Source of the DNA: Verrucomicrobiota bacterium
Lineage (GTDB): Bacteria; Chlamydiota; Chlamydiia; Chlamydiales; Rhabdochlamydiaceae
DNA: 64,000 bases
NCBI GenBank assembly: GCA_018239715.1
Contig: JAFEGW010000004.1
Span: 169,799 to 233,798 of the forward strand
Direction: 5' to 3'
Under the pieces are notes generated by a model that saw only the letters and a list, made by a program, of their open reading frames with translations, made no database searches and was not told the DNA's origin. Below are positions 53,693 to 61,995 of the stretch, piece after piece. Position 1 is the first letter of the stretch. The number at the start of each line of letters is the position of its first letter. The position numbers were made by a program, and so were the translations under genes.

Positions 53693-54976
53693 ATGCCTTC
53701 AACAATACCTCCGCTTTCCTTTTCAAAAGCAGATATCTTATCAGCTGTAGAAACCTTAGCTTGGTCTTCTCTGCCTGTTCTCGCTGACCAAGCCGTTCAA
53801 AAGCTATTCTTCAAAAACATCCCCCCTAATCCGAAAATCGACCGCACTATAACAGGGCTTATCACTTGTGCTATTATTATTTTGTATCTGCCTAAGGGCT
53901 CTCCAGCCTGCATAGGAGCGCCTTGTTTTTATTTAGCCTATAGAGCTGCTCTGTCTTATTGGAATAGAAAACCCACGCCCCCTCAAACTCCCCGCCCTCA
54001 CAAACCTCCAGCCTCTGCACCCGCCTCTAAAGCGGTTCCACCTCTGCCTGCTAAGAAACCAGCGGCAACATCTGTTTCAGCTCCGATGACGGCAAGTCGT
54101 GAAGGGCCACCACCTGCACTACCTGGAATCAGTTCTGCCGCAAAACCCTCGGAGGAAAAAGCTGCTCCACCTGTAGCTGCCCAACAAGAGCCACCACTGC
54201 CACCTCTAAGTAAGCCTTCAGCAGCTGTCCCTATTCCAGCCGGCGAAACTTCACCTTCGCAGGAAAAGTCTCCGGCGACAGAAGCTCAAGAGAAAAAACC
54301 TGAAGCGGAAAAAAAAGAACCCCCTCCAGCAATTCGAAAAAAAATCAATCAAGCTCAACAACAAGCAGACGTTTTGAAGCAGCAAGTCGCCCACTTGGAT
54401 CATGAAATACGCCTGAATTTGAGAAGCTTTTCAGCCAAAGTTAAAATTACTGATCTTCCTCAGCAAGAGATAAAGTCCGAATCCAAAGAAATGATAACCC
54501 CTAAAGAACCTGTGGTCATCGACGCAACATTTTACATTAACCCCCGTTTCGTGTTTAAGCTCCCCCCAGAGATAATACTTTTCGCGCAAAAAGGTACGAA
54601 AAAGCAATATTTAATTACTGAAAACACTTCATTTTGCAGGGTCTTTTTATGTCACACCAAGAAAGATCCCTCTATCTTTCCTTTTGAATATTTCCCCCTT
54701 GAAATCCTAAGGCCTCTAGTCGGAAAGAAAAAATTAACCATTTTGAAAATTGTGACTGAAAAGCAAGTTTTTGAGATCGAGTTATTGAAAGCATCCATGA
54801 CAGAAATAGGTACCTGTCTTGAAAAATTGGACGACAGCAAAAAACATACAACTATTAAACCCGATGCTTTGGTCGCCCCTCTGAAAGGGAAACGAGATAT
54901 AGATGAAATGCGAATATCAATCGAAGCCGCACTCACGATGGATAAATGCTATCTAACGCCTTTTGAAAAGAAATGA
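53693..54976 (+). CDS. Hypothetical proline-rich membrane protein
   Basis: 427 aa with GGAGAG before ATG. Residues ~45-90 hold two close hydrophobic stretches (TITGLITCAIIILYLPKG, ACIGAPCFYLAYRAALSYW), reminiscent of the bilobed domain of chlamydial inclusion-membrane proteins. ~98-215 is Pro/Ala/Lys/Glu-rich; ~218-250 is a coiled coil (QAQQQADVLKQQVAHLDHEI); the rest is a globular beta-rich domain. Not recognised. It heads a plus-strand cluster with the next two genes. Confidence 0.6.
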   Translation: MPSTIPPLSFSKADILSAVETLAWSSLPVLADQAVQKLFFKNIPPNPKIDRTITGLITCAIIILYLPKGSPACIGAPCFYLAYRAALSYWNRKPTPPQTPRPHKPPASAPASKAVPPLPAKKPAATSVSAPMTASREGPPPALPGISSAAKPSEEKAAPPVAAQQEPPLPPLSKPSAAVPIPAGETSPSQEKSPATEAQEKKPEAEKKEPPPAIRKKINQAQQQADVLKQQVAHLDHEIRLNLRSFSAKVKITDLPQQEIKSESKEMITPKEPVVIDATFYINPRFVFKLPPEIILFAQKGTKKQYLITENTSFCRVFLCHTKKDPSIFPFEYFPLEILRPLVGKKKLTILKIVTEKQVFEIELLKASMTEIGTCLEKLDDSKKHTTIKPDALVAPLKGKRDIDEMRISIEAALTMDKCYLTPFEKK

Positions 54977-55040
54977 AGCCGATTTTCATTGGCACTTTTC
55001 TTGAGGCTAAAATAAAATCGTTTTCCAAAAGGAGATGACT

Positions 55041-55691
55041 ATGGCTATTAGCACGGATCAACGTCTCATTTCTCATCAAGACTATAGCACGATTCCCAGC
55101 CTTCGGCGGCTTATAAAGATTAACGAAAAAGCGGATTGGATCACTCATTATATTGATTTTGTCCTAATCTCTGAGCAGAAGTTGAGGGCTAATGTTGTGC
55201 ATGTCCAAGCAACTGATCGCAAAAAAATGCCACAGGTTGAAATCTCCGAAGAAAAGATTTATTATCTGGCGGATCGAACTCAAGTTGAATATGAATCCGG
55301 CTTGACACCAGGTTCTTTGCCTTTTTATCAAGCTCCCAATAGAGAGACTTTCTTCTCTCATCTTCAGCAGCGAAAAATAGAAGTTGTTGACATCCATATC
55401 GATCACCCTTTTTATGAGAGACTAGCTCAAGGAAGAAACCCGAACCCTGTTAACAACAAGACTTATATTTTAATGGCCCCTGCATCGGAAGAGCCGGCCC
55501 CTTCTTTGCATTTCAGTCCGTCTGCTAGTTTACCGCTGGAGGCGTCGCCTCCCTCTTCCATAGACCCTGCTCCTAAATCTTCATCCTTTAGACTCTTGTT
55601 AGAGCCGTCTTTAGAAGCGTCACCTGAACCAGCCCCCCCTGCAAGTGAAGGGGATAAGTCAACTCCGACAGTTTATCAACAGTTTGAGTAG
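55041..55691 (+). CDS. Hypothetical protein with Pro/Ser/Glu-rich tail
   Basis: 216 aa. AAGGAG lies 6 nt before ATG 55041; an ATG at 55035 is too close to it. A globular domain of ~145 residues (start ISHQDYSTIPSLRRLI, end NNKTYILMAPASEEP) is followed by an extended tail (~150-216). The next gene is a tandem paralogue sharing ISHQ-[DE]-[YF] and NTYILMGPEP. No known family. Confidence 0.6.
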   Translation: MAISTDQRLISHQDYSTIPSLRRLIKINEKADWITHYIDFVLISEQKLRANVVHVQATDRKKMPQVEISEEKIYYLADRTQVEYESGLTPGSLPFYQAPNRETFFSHLQQRKIEVVDIHIDHPFYERLAQGRNPNPVNNKTYILMAPASEEPAPSLHFSPSASLPLEASPPSSIDPAPKSSSFRLLLEPSLEASPEPAPPASEGDKSTPTVYQQFE

Positions 55692-55696
55692 TTCTT

Positions 55697-56293
55697 ATGG
55701 TTACATTAACCCCTAATCAAATGATTTCCCATCAAGAATTTGATCCTTGGAAAAAACGGCTGGTGGGGATACTAGAAGACGACAAAGACGTTGTCTATTA
55801 TGTGAATTTTGAGCTCGACAAAGATAGTTTTCTAGTAGCACGTATTAAGCATCGCTAAGGAAAGCCTCAAATACCCGAAACCATCCTGCTTAAAGAGAAA
55901 CATATTCGGTATCTGAGAGCGGGAGCCTCCCGCCATGAAGCAGAACTCTTATGCAACTCGCTTCAAAGATCCGAAATCATTTTTAAGATCGCCCAGAGAA
56001 CTGTTGTCATTATCGATATGGAGATTGACAAAAAGTTTTATGCAAGACTGAACAATTGCAGCAAGTCGATTCAGTCTTTAGAGAACAACACATATATTTT
56101 AATGGGTCCTGAACCTTTACAACAAAAGTCCAAGATTCCGTTAAAAGTGGAAGAGCCTTGCTCTTCTCCTATCTTGGATGAAAGCGAAGATAGTCAAGGA
56201 TCTCGAGAGGAGTCTGTCGAGGAAGAAGAGCCGCCTCTTCTTCCTCCCGAGGGTAAACTCCGGATTTCTTTCACTCCCGAAGCCGATCTTTAG
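55697..56293 (+). pseudogene. Tandem paralogue of 55041-55691 interrupted by an in-frame stop
   Basis: From ATG 55697 the frame encodes 53 residues (MVTLTPNQMISHQEFDPW...ARIKHR), then TAA at 55856-55858, then stays open for another 144 codons to 56293 (GKPQIPETILLKEKHIRYL ... NNTYILMGPEP, acidic tail). Both parts align end to end with the upstream gene; the stop falls at its DRKKMPQVEIS. One nonsense change explains it. An internal ATG at 56018 could express only the tail. Its end overlaps the converging porin by 4 nt. Confidence 0.8.
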
Positions 56294-57393
56294 AAGTCTA
56301 AATTCCAGCGGAATGTCACGCCTTGGATTCCAATCCAGCCGGTATCCAAAGTGGTGAGCTTAGGCGCTGTCGGCGCATCGCTGGAAGTCCGGATGACTTC
56401 ATGAAGATTCGCCCAAATGTTGAGCTCGTAGCCGATGAAAATCTCCGTGCGGATTTTATTAAACGATTGCTGCCATGACGGTCCTGCATACACTTGGAAA
56501 TGGGGAACGAGTCGCGTGTCTTTATAATGGGCATTTCTCAAAGGAAGTGAAGGATCGAACCCGGGCGCTGAGAAACTCGACCTTTGTTTGCTGACATTAT
56601 GAAACTCCCCAGCCATGAAAGAGCCAGAGCCTCCGGCTGTGAGATAATACCCGCCTTTTCCGAGGAACCAATCGACGATGGCCCCGACTTGTAATCCGGC
56701 GCCTGTAAAATGCCACTGGTTGTGCAGATGGCTTTTATTCTTTTCAATATCATGGTAGTCAATCTCCCAGTTCTGACGGAGCCAACCCAGTTTAATACCT
56801 CCATTAATGCGGAGTCGAAGATGGGGATTGGGATGGAAACGGCGGGTGACGAGAAGATCGACAAGGTGCATCCGGAGACTGATCTCACTGTTGGCATGGG
56901 CTAGAGGAACATCCCCTGACGGATCGGGTTGAGGCCAAGTGCCATTTAAAAACAGACCGCTGCCATGAGGATGATGAGTACTATCATGCCCTGTCGCCCT
57001 AAAGTAAGTGTATTGCGCATAAGCATCCCAATAATGGGGAGCATTGAAATATCCAAAATTAACTCGAACTCCGGGGTCCCAGCCAAACGAGGCGCGTTTA
57101 TAATGCCCGACCGCATCGGTTGGATCTCCCCAGGCTGGATTTTTCATTTTGATGGCGTAGTCCAAGGCTCCTTCATTGACAGTCCAATAAAGGACCTCGA
57201 TATTGGTAAAAAGGACTTTGACGTCTTTGCTGAACAGATCGCAGTCATAGCTGCAGGTCACGACTTTTTCTTTGACAGGATGCTCGGTTGTATTCTTCGG
57301 AGCTTTGGAGGGTTGATTAGCTGCCAGCGCTTCATCAGCGAATAAGGATGTGGATAAAGAACAGAGTGCAAGTAAAGCAAACTTTGAACGCAT
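56290..57393 (-). CDS. MOMP-like outer-membrane porin, divergent copy
   Basis: 367 aa, GAGG 5 nt before ATG. Signal peptide MRSKFALLALCSLSTSLFADEALA. It has NIEVLYWTVNEGALDYAIKM, FGWDPGVRVNFGYFNAPHYW, HLVDLLVTRRFHPNPHLRLR and ends GVTFRWNLDF with terminal Phe. It is the same family as the other four porins, but the HYDTLDLELG core is altered to LRMHLVDLLV, so it is the most divergent of the set. Confidence 0.83.
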   Translation of the reverse strand: MRSKFALLALCSLSTSLFADEALAANQPSKAPKNTTEHPVKEKVVTCSYDCDLFSKDVKVLFTNIEVLYWTVNEGALDYAIKMKNPAWGDPTDAVGHYKRASFGWDPGVRVNFGYFNAPHYWDAYAQYTYFRATGHDSTHHPHGSGLFLNGTWPQPDPSGDVPLAHANSEISLRMHLVDLLVTRRFHPNPHLRLRINGGIKLGWLRQNWEIDYHDIEKNKSHLHNQWHFTGAGLQVGAIVDWFLGKGGYYLTAGGSGSFMAGEFHNVSKQRSSFSAPGFDPSLPLRNAHYKDTRLVPHFQVYAGPSWQQSFNKIRTEIFIGYELNIWANLHEVIRTSSDAPTAPKLTTLDTGWIGIQGVTFRWNLDF

Positions 57394-57481
57394 TTTTCCT
57401 CACTTAGAGTCTGATGTCGAAATAAAATTCTTCGACTTTTTCCTACACTACGAGGAATCTTTTTTTGAATCAAGCGCTGTC

Positions 57482-58183
57482 TTATAATTTTGCCGGAGAA
57501 GCGTTCACCGGCATTTGAAAGACCACCAGGCGCACGTTCCATTTTTCAACTTCGCCGGGATTTTTTTTCATCTTCTTCTTGAGGATCCTTACCGAGAACT
57601 TATTGTCTTTACGGGATACGGCTACAACTCCTGAGAGGGGAGCTCCGTCGATTTCTAAAGGAAACCCGCTCCAAGTTTGATAAATCTTGGCCAGCATGTC
57701 CAGATAACGTAAAATAAATTTGAACGCCAGTGTTCCATATCCTTGATGCCATCGATCCCGAGGAACCATGTAGGCTATTTCAGTTTTTCCAGGGGTCGGA
57801 GGATTAGTATGTCCTGCCGTCACATGGGCTCTACGTTCTCCTGAGCTTTTTTCAATGATGACAAATCCGCTGAAGGGGTCTCCTTCTACCCAACGTGTGA
57901 CGAGTTGCATGACTCTCTTGTCGGCTGCTTCAGTTTGCTGCTGTTTCCATTGCTCAGGCGTCAGAGTCCGGAAACGGGCTTCATGATCTGTAATGTTACG
58001 CATCACCCGGAGGTCCACAAATAGTGCCTGGAAAAAATCCTTGTCTTCCGGCTGCACTGCGCGGATCAGCCATTGTTTGGTCTCCCAGGAGATAGGGGTG
58101 CGATTTTGAAGATATCTCCATATAGATAGATTGAGTGAGGTCGCATAGGGACTAACAGGTTGAGCTCTTAAAGTGATTGCCAT
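57482..58183 (-). CDS. GNAT-family N-acetyltransferase
   Basis: 233 aa. The acetyl-CoA-binding motif A is AYMVPRDRWHQGYGTLAFKF (~130-150), with a preceding beta-strand SGFVIIEKSSGERRAHV. The pattern resembles RimJ/RimL-type acetyltransferases. A helix-rich N-terminus and a basic tail (ILKKKMKKNPGE) are extra. Substrate unknown. Stands alone on the minus strand between a porin and the divergent thioredoxin-reductase gene. Confidence 0.75.
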   Translation of the reverse strand: MAITLRAQPVSPYATSLNLSIWRYLQNRTPISWETKQWLIRAVQPEDKDFFQALFVDLRVMRNITDHEARFRTLTPEQWKQQQTEAADKRVMQLVTRWVEGDPFSGFVIIEKSSGERRAHVTAGHTNPPTPGKTEIAYMVPRDRWHQGYGTLAFKFILRYLDMLAKIYQTWSGFPLEIDGAPLSGVVAVSRKDNKFSVRILKKKMKKNPGEVEKWNVRLVVFQMPVNASPAKL

Positions 58184-58269
58184 AGCTTTTCCTCAAAGAA
58201 ATTAATTGGACGCAACTTTAATCTTTCGTGCCGAATAACTGCAATTCAAAGATTTTTTTATTTTTTATG

Positions 58270-58278
58270 TGCTATACT
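58270..58278 (+). promoter_or_regulatory. Extended -10 next to the TrxR-Trx start
   Basis: TGCTATACT (58270-58278), an extended -10 with 5 of 6 bases in TATACT. ATG 58286 follows after 7 nt and there is no Shine-Dalgarno sequence, which suggests a leaderless transcript. Confidence 0.5.
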
Positions 58279-58285
58279 TATGAAT

Positions 58286-59647
58286 ATGAAACTTAAAAAA
58301 TTTTTTCTAGTCTCTTTTTTCTGTTTACTTAGCTTCAAGCCTCTCTTTTCATCTCCTATTATAGAAGACAAGGAATATCCTGTCGCGATATTAGGAAGCG
58401 GAATTGCCGCTTTGACGGCGGCTGTTCAAATCAGCCAAGCAGGTTTCGAGCCGCTGATCATTACAGGTCCTAGCCCCGGCGGCATCATTGTCAAATCTCA
58501 CAGCATTCATAATTGGCCCGGCGAAATAGAAATTTCTGGACCGGACCTCATTGATAAATTGCAAAAACAAGCAGAGGCCTGTGGAACTCTTTTTCTTCCC
58601 GGTCAGGTCGTCGATATCGAAATGGCCAAGGAACCCTTCATCCTGACAGTTCAAAACAAGATCGATAACAAAACCACAAAAATCAAAGCCCGTACTTGCA
58701 TCATCGCAGTCGGAGCCCTTCCAAAACTTCTAGGAGTCCCGGGAGAACAAGAAAACCTCTTTACAAACATCTTTACTTGCGCGCCCTGCGATGGATTCCG
58801 CTTTAAAAATAAGACCGTCGCTATCATCGGGGGCGGCGACAGCGCTCTGACTGAAGCTCACTATTTGTCCAATCTTGCACAAAAAGTTTATCTTATCATC
58901 CGCAAAGATCAATTTAAAACGATCCAGCCTAAGTATCGAGACGAGGTATTAGCCCGTCCTAATGTCGAGGTTTTATATCAAACTTCCGTCCAAGCTTTTC
59001 AGAAAACCGAAAAAGGGCTTTCCCTCTCTTTGGCAGCACCGTCCGGAATTCAAAAGCTGGGGGTGGACGGCGCTTTCTTAGCCATAGGTTCGCTGCCTAA
59101 TACCGACCTGTTTAAGGGGAAACTCGAGCTCGACTCCGAAGGATATATCGTCCTTAAAAACCAACAAGAGACTTCTGCTACCCGGATATTTGCCGCGGGC
59201 GATGTCTCGGATAAAACCTTCAAACAAGCGATGACCGCCGCCGGCGATGCGACAAAAGCAGCCCTGCAAGCCCAGCAGTATTTAGGCAGCAGCACCTCTC
59301 TTGCCTCTACAGCAGCGGCAAAGTCCTCCGTGAAGGAATTATATTCCCTTGCAAGCCTACGCACTGCGGTCTCTTTTTCGGGAAAACCCGTCGTGGTTTA
59401 TTTCTCTTCCAAGCACTGTCCGCCCTGCCGATCGTTCACCTACACTTACGAAGCTTGGGCCTCCCAGTATCAAGAAAAAGCTCTCTTTGTCAAAGTGATC
59501 CGAGAGACCGCACCCGATTGCTTTGACGCTTTTCGCATCGATTGCTACCCGACAGTTCTCATTTTAACTCCCAAAGGAAAACTTCTTTATCAAGGCTGTG
59601 GATTGAATGAACTTTCCAAAGTGCCTTCTGTTTTAGAAAAAAGTTAG
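58286..59647 (+). CDS. Exported thioredoxin reductase-thioredoxin fusion
   Basis: 453 aa (ATG 58280 adds two residues). Signal peptide KKFFLVSFFCLLSFKPLFSS. FAD-binding VAILGSGIAALTAAVQISQA; redox pair Cys165/Cys168 in TCAPCDGFRF; NADPH-binding IIGGGDSALTEAHYL; second FAD motif RIFAAGDVSDKTFKQAMTAA. A linker (~320-350) leads to a thioredoxin domain with CPPC (Cys378, Cys381) in FSSKHCPPCRSFTY. The fusion would pass electrons internally from reductase to thioredoxin. Export is odd since NADPH is cytoplasmic; the N-terminal helix may instead anchor it to the inner membrane facing the cytoplasm. Confidence 0.85.
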   Translation: MKLKKFFLVSFFCLLSFKPLFSSPIIEDKEYPVAILGSGIAALTAAVQISQAGFEPLIITGPSPGGIIVKSHSIHNWPGEIEISGPDLIDKLQKQAEACGTLFLPGQVVDIEMAKEPFILTVQNKIDNKTTKIKARTCIIAVGALPKLLGVPGEQENLFTNIFTCAPCDGFRFKNKTVAIIGGGDSALTEAHYLSNLAQKVYLIIRKDQFKTIQPKYRDEVLARPNVEVLYQTSVQAFQKTEKGLSLSLAAPSGIQKLGVDGAFLAIGSLPNTDLFKGKLELDSEGYIVLKNQQETSATRIFAAGDVSDKTFKQAMTAAGDATKAALQAQQYLGSSTSLASTAAAKSSVKELYSLASLRTAVSFSGKPVVVYFSSKHCPPCRSFTYTYEAWASQYQEKALFVKVIRETAPDCFDAFRIDCYPTVLILTPKGKLLYQGCGLNELSKVPSVLEKS

Positions 59648-59668
59648 CTCGAAGCGCGTAGACCGACT

Positions 59669-60838
59669 TTAAGTCTTAATCTCAGGGAAAAACTCCTCGA
59701 TCCCTTGTTTCCATGGATAACAAGTGACATGACTGAATTTTTTCATAAACCTGTCTTGACTTAAGACAACAGCTTCACAATCGGGTATGTCTTTTGTGAG
59801 ATTTATGAAAGAACTAATATCTTTCTCATGGACCGTATCCGAACTCTTGATCTCAATACATAATAGCGGCTTTCCTGGCCGCTCGATCACTAAATCCACT
59901 TCCACATCGCTTGCAGTGCGGATGAAAGAAAATCGGTAATCAGGCTGAAAATAGCTTGCCAATCTTTGGAATTCTAAAATGATGAAATGTTCAAACGCTT
60001 CTCCATATGCAGCTGTTTTGGGGATTAAAGGAACAGAAAGTCTTCTGGAGAGCTGACGCACAACCCCTGGATCAAAAAAATAAAACTTCGGCTTTTCCAC
60101 CAGACGCTTTCGGAATGAATTATGATACGATTCAAGGAAAAACCCGATCATCGTATCCTCAAGAATAACAAAATACTCCTTGATCGTCTTATCATCCACG
60201 CCTACATCGTCGGCAATATTAGAATAATTGATGATTTTTCCGTTGCATTGAGCCGCTACTTCCAGAAAGCGACGAAAAGGCTGCAATTTACGCACCACAT
60301 GTTCATTCCAGATTTCTTCTTTGAGATAGGTATCGGCATAAGAGCGGAGAAAGTCCTCTTTTTCTTTTTTCTCTTCCAAACTAAAAATCTTTGGCAAACT
60401 CCCCCAATGCAAAGCATCCTCTAGTTGAAACTGGTCTTTCAGTTCAAAGCAGGAGAGTGGATACAAATGATAGACAAAAGCTCTCCCTGCAAGAAGATTG
60501 GCTCCTCCATGTTTCAATTTACGGGCGCTCGAACCTGTTAAGACAAAAATCTTATCCGTCTCTTCAATTAACCGATGCACTTCATCGAGCACCTTCGGCA
60601 CCTTTTGAATCTCATCAATAACGACATACCGAACGCCTGCAGGCAAAGCCTTCACCATGGCATAAAGATCGCTCGGATTGCGAAGGAATTGATCTTCGAC
60701 CTGCGCATTTAAAAGATCTAACCAGAGACATTCTTCAGGGTTGAATTTCTTTCTAAGGAGGGTACTTTTTCCCGTCCCCCGAGGGCCAAAGAGAAAAAAA
60801 CTATGCTTATGGGACAAGTGCTTAAAACGGGAAAACAT
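59669..60838 (-). CDS. AAA ATPase with DUF4143 C-terminal domain
   Basis: 389 aa from ATG 60838. Residues 10-150: AAA_14 ATPase with FLFGPRGTGKSTLLRKKF and VRYVVIDEIQKVPKVL. Residues ~190-385: DUF4143, with FYFFDPGVVRQLSR, GEAFEHFIILEFQRL and DLVIERPGKPLLCIEIKSSD, a PD-(D/E)XK-like nuclease core. Such proteins are widespread, often laterally moved, and of unsettled function. An upstream ATG at 60892 would place the operator repeats inside the coding region, so the shorter start is preferred. Confidence 0.82.
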   Translation of the reverse strand: MFSRFKHLSHKHSFFLFGPRGTGKSTLLRKKFNPEECLWLDLLNAQVEDQFLRNPSDLYAMVKALPAGVRYVVIDEIQKVPKVLDEVHRLIEETDKIFVLTGSSARKLKHGGANLLAGRAFVYHLYPLSCFELKDQFQLEDALHWGSLPKIFSLEEKKEKEDFLRSYADTYLKEEIWNEHVVRKLQPFRRFLEVAAQCNGKIINYSNIADDVGVDDKTIKEYFVILEDTMIGFFLESYHNSFRKRLVEKPKFYFFDPGVVRQLSRRLSVPLIPKTAAYGEAFEHFIILEFQRLASYFQPDYRFSFIRTASDVEVDLVIERPGKPLLCIEIKSSDTVHEKDISSFINLTKDIPDCEAVVLSQDRFMKKFSHVTCYPWKQGIEEFFPEIKT

Positions 60839-60845
60839 TGACCTT

Positions 60846-60942
60846 ACTCCGGATTTGCCTGCTTTATTTGGAGTATACTCCATTTTTAACATCCAATCAA
60901 GCCATTTTCTGCTTTTTTTGGATCATACTCCGGATTTGCCTG
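60846..60942 (-). promoter_or_regulatory. Promoter/operator of the DUF4143 ATPase with repeated sites
   Basis: On the minus strand TTGATT (60900-60895), 17-nt spacer, TATACT (60877-60872). The -10 lies inside a perfect 12-bp palindrome GGAGTATACTCC (60870-60881). A near-copy, GGATCATACTCC, sits 50 bp upstream (60920-60931), and ACTCCGGATTTGCCTG occurs twice (60846-60861, 60927-60942). This looks like a repressor-controlled promoter; the repressor is unknown. The rest of 60943-61125 has nothing I can name. Confidence 0.6.
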
Positions 60943-61125
60943 GCAAAAATGGAATATAGTCTCTTTTATCGTCTATCAAGAAGTAAATACGAGAGACCAC
61001 TCTCCTCTAGGCTGAAAAGAGCTATCAGAAGAAAGATCCCGCATCCCCCTGAGCGTGGGAGGGCAATCTAAGTTTTCCTACAAAACCTTTGGAAATTAAG
61101 ATTTTAGAATGGTTTACAAAATAAA

Positions 61126-61150
61126 CAGTCTCGGCTCAACGCCGAGACTG
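61126..61150 (-). terminator. Terminator of the 214-aa barrel gene
   Basis: 10-bp perfect stem CAGTCTCGGC / GCCGAGACTG, 5-nt loop, followed on the minus strand by TTTATTTTG. It lies 10 nt past the stop and shares its arm sequence with the terminator at 61954-61981. Confidence 0.85.
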
Positions 61151-61160
61151 CCATATTAGA

Positions 61161-61805
61161 TTAGAAACGGTAGCCGAATGCACTGCGGCCGCCGCCAAAA
61201 TTATGTGTATTATTATGTGCAAACATTTGGATGTAGAAGGGCTCCAAACGGAAATCCCAATTTCTTCTCTCTCCAAAATGGAAGGTCAAAGGCGCGCTGA
61301 TGTCATAACCCCAAACAGGGCTGCCCCAGCGATGTCTGCCAATATTGCCTCCTCCCAAAATCTTCAAGTTAACTCCGAGATCGAAAAGATTGCTGAATCG
61401 ATGTTCATAAAGAACACCGATAGTCCCATAGACGAGTCCTTGCTTGTTATGGTGGACAAATTGTTTAAAGCAGCCAACTCCGACGATGGGAGTGAACCGA
61501 TCATCTTCATGAAAGTGGAAATTATATCCCACCCGGGCTTCCGCTTCACCAATGGTCCTTTCAAAAGGAATAGGTCCAAAGGTTAACAAATACCAGGCCT
61601 CGATCCCGAAATACATCGCATCATTTCTAATGCGCTCGTATCCCAGCCGGGAAAGTCCAAAGTTCAAGCGATTATAATAAACAGGCAGAGGCTTATCGGT
61701 GGTCGTGATTTTGACCTCGTTTTCTTTCATAGTGACGTCTGCGTTGAGAGAAGAAACTCCCAGTAAGACAAGTGGCAATAACCAATTCATATGGACCATT
61801 TTCAT
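61161..61805 (-). CDS. Small outer-membrane beta-barrel protein
   Basis: 214 aa from ATG 61805, AGGAGG 6 nt upstream. Signal peptide ending LGVSSLNA. Beta-strands in pairs (IGEAEARVGYNFHFHEDD, FTPIVGVGCFKQF, GLVYGTIGVLYEHRFSNLFD), ending GGRSAFGYRF with terminal Phe. Paralogue of the next gene: both share IGEAE-R-GYN, F-N-FD/MGVNLK and GGRS-[AT]-[FI]-GYRF. Different in size and motifs from the MOMP-like porins. Confidence 0.82.
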   Translation of the reverse strand: MKMVHMNWLLPLVLLGVSSLNADVTMKENEVKITTTDKPLPVYYNRLNFGLSRLGYERIRNDAMYFGIEAWYLLTFGPIPFERTIGEAEARVGYNFHFHEDDRFTPIVGVGCFKQFVHHNKQGLVYGTIGVLYEHRFSNLFDLGVNLKILGGGNIGRHRWGSPVWGYDISAPLTFHFGERRNWDFRLEPFYIQMFAHNNTHNFGGGRSAFGYRF

Positions 61806-61953
61806 ATTCAACCTCCTTTGGTTTCTTTCAAGCTCATTAATGAAACTCTACTAAAATCTTAATCTTATATTTACAAATGTGTCTACAAAAAAATGAGAAG
61901 CACTAGGAAAGTAGAATCTCAAAGAAAGCTAGGAGTGAAAAAGCTTAAGGGAA

Positions 61954-61981
61954 ACAGTCTCGGGGGAAGACCCGAGACTGT
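61954..61981 (-). terminator. Terminator of the 251-aa barrel gene
   Basis: 11-bp perfect stem ACAGTCTCGGG / CCCGAGACTGT with a 6-nt loop, 14 nt past the stop. It is a sister of the terminator at 61126-61150. Confidence 0.8.
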
Positions 61982-61995
61982 CAAAAGAGAGAATC

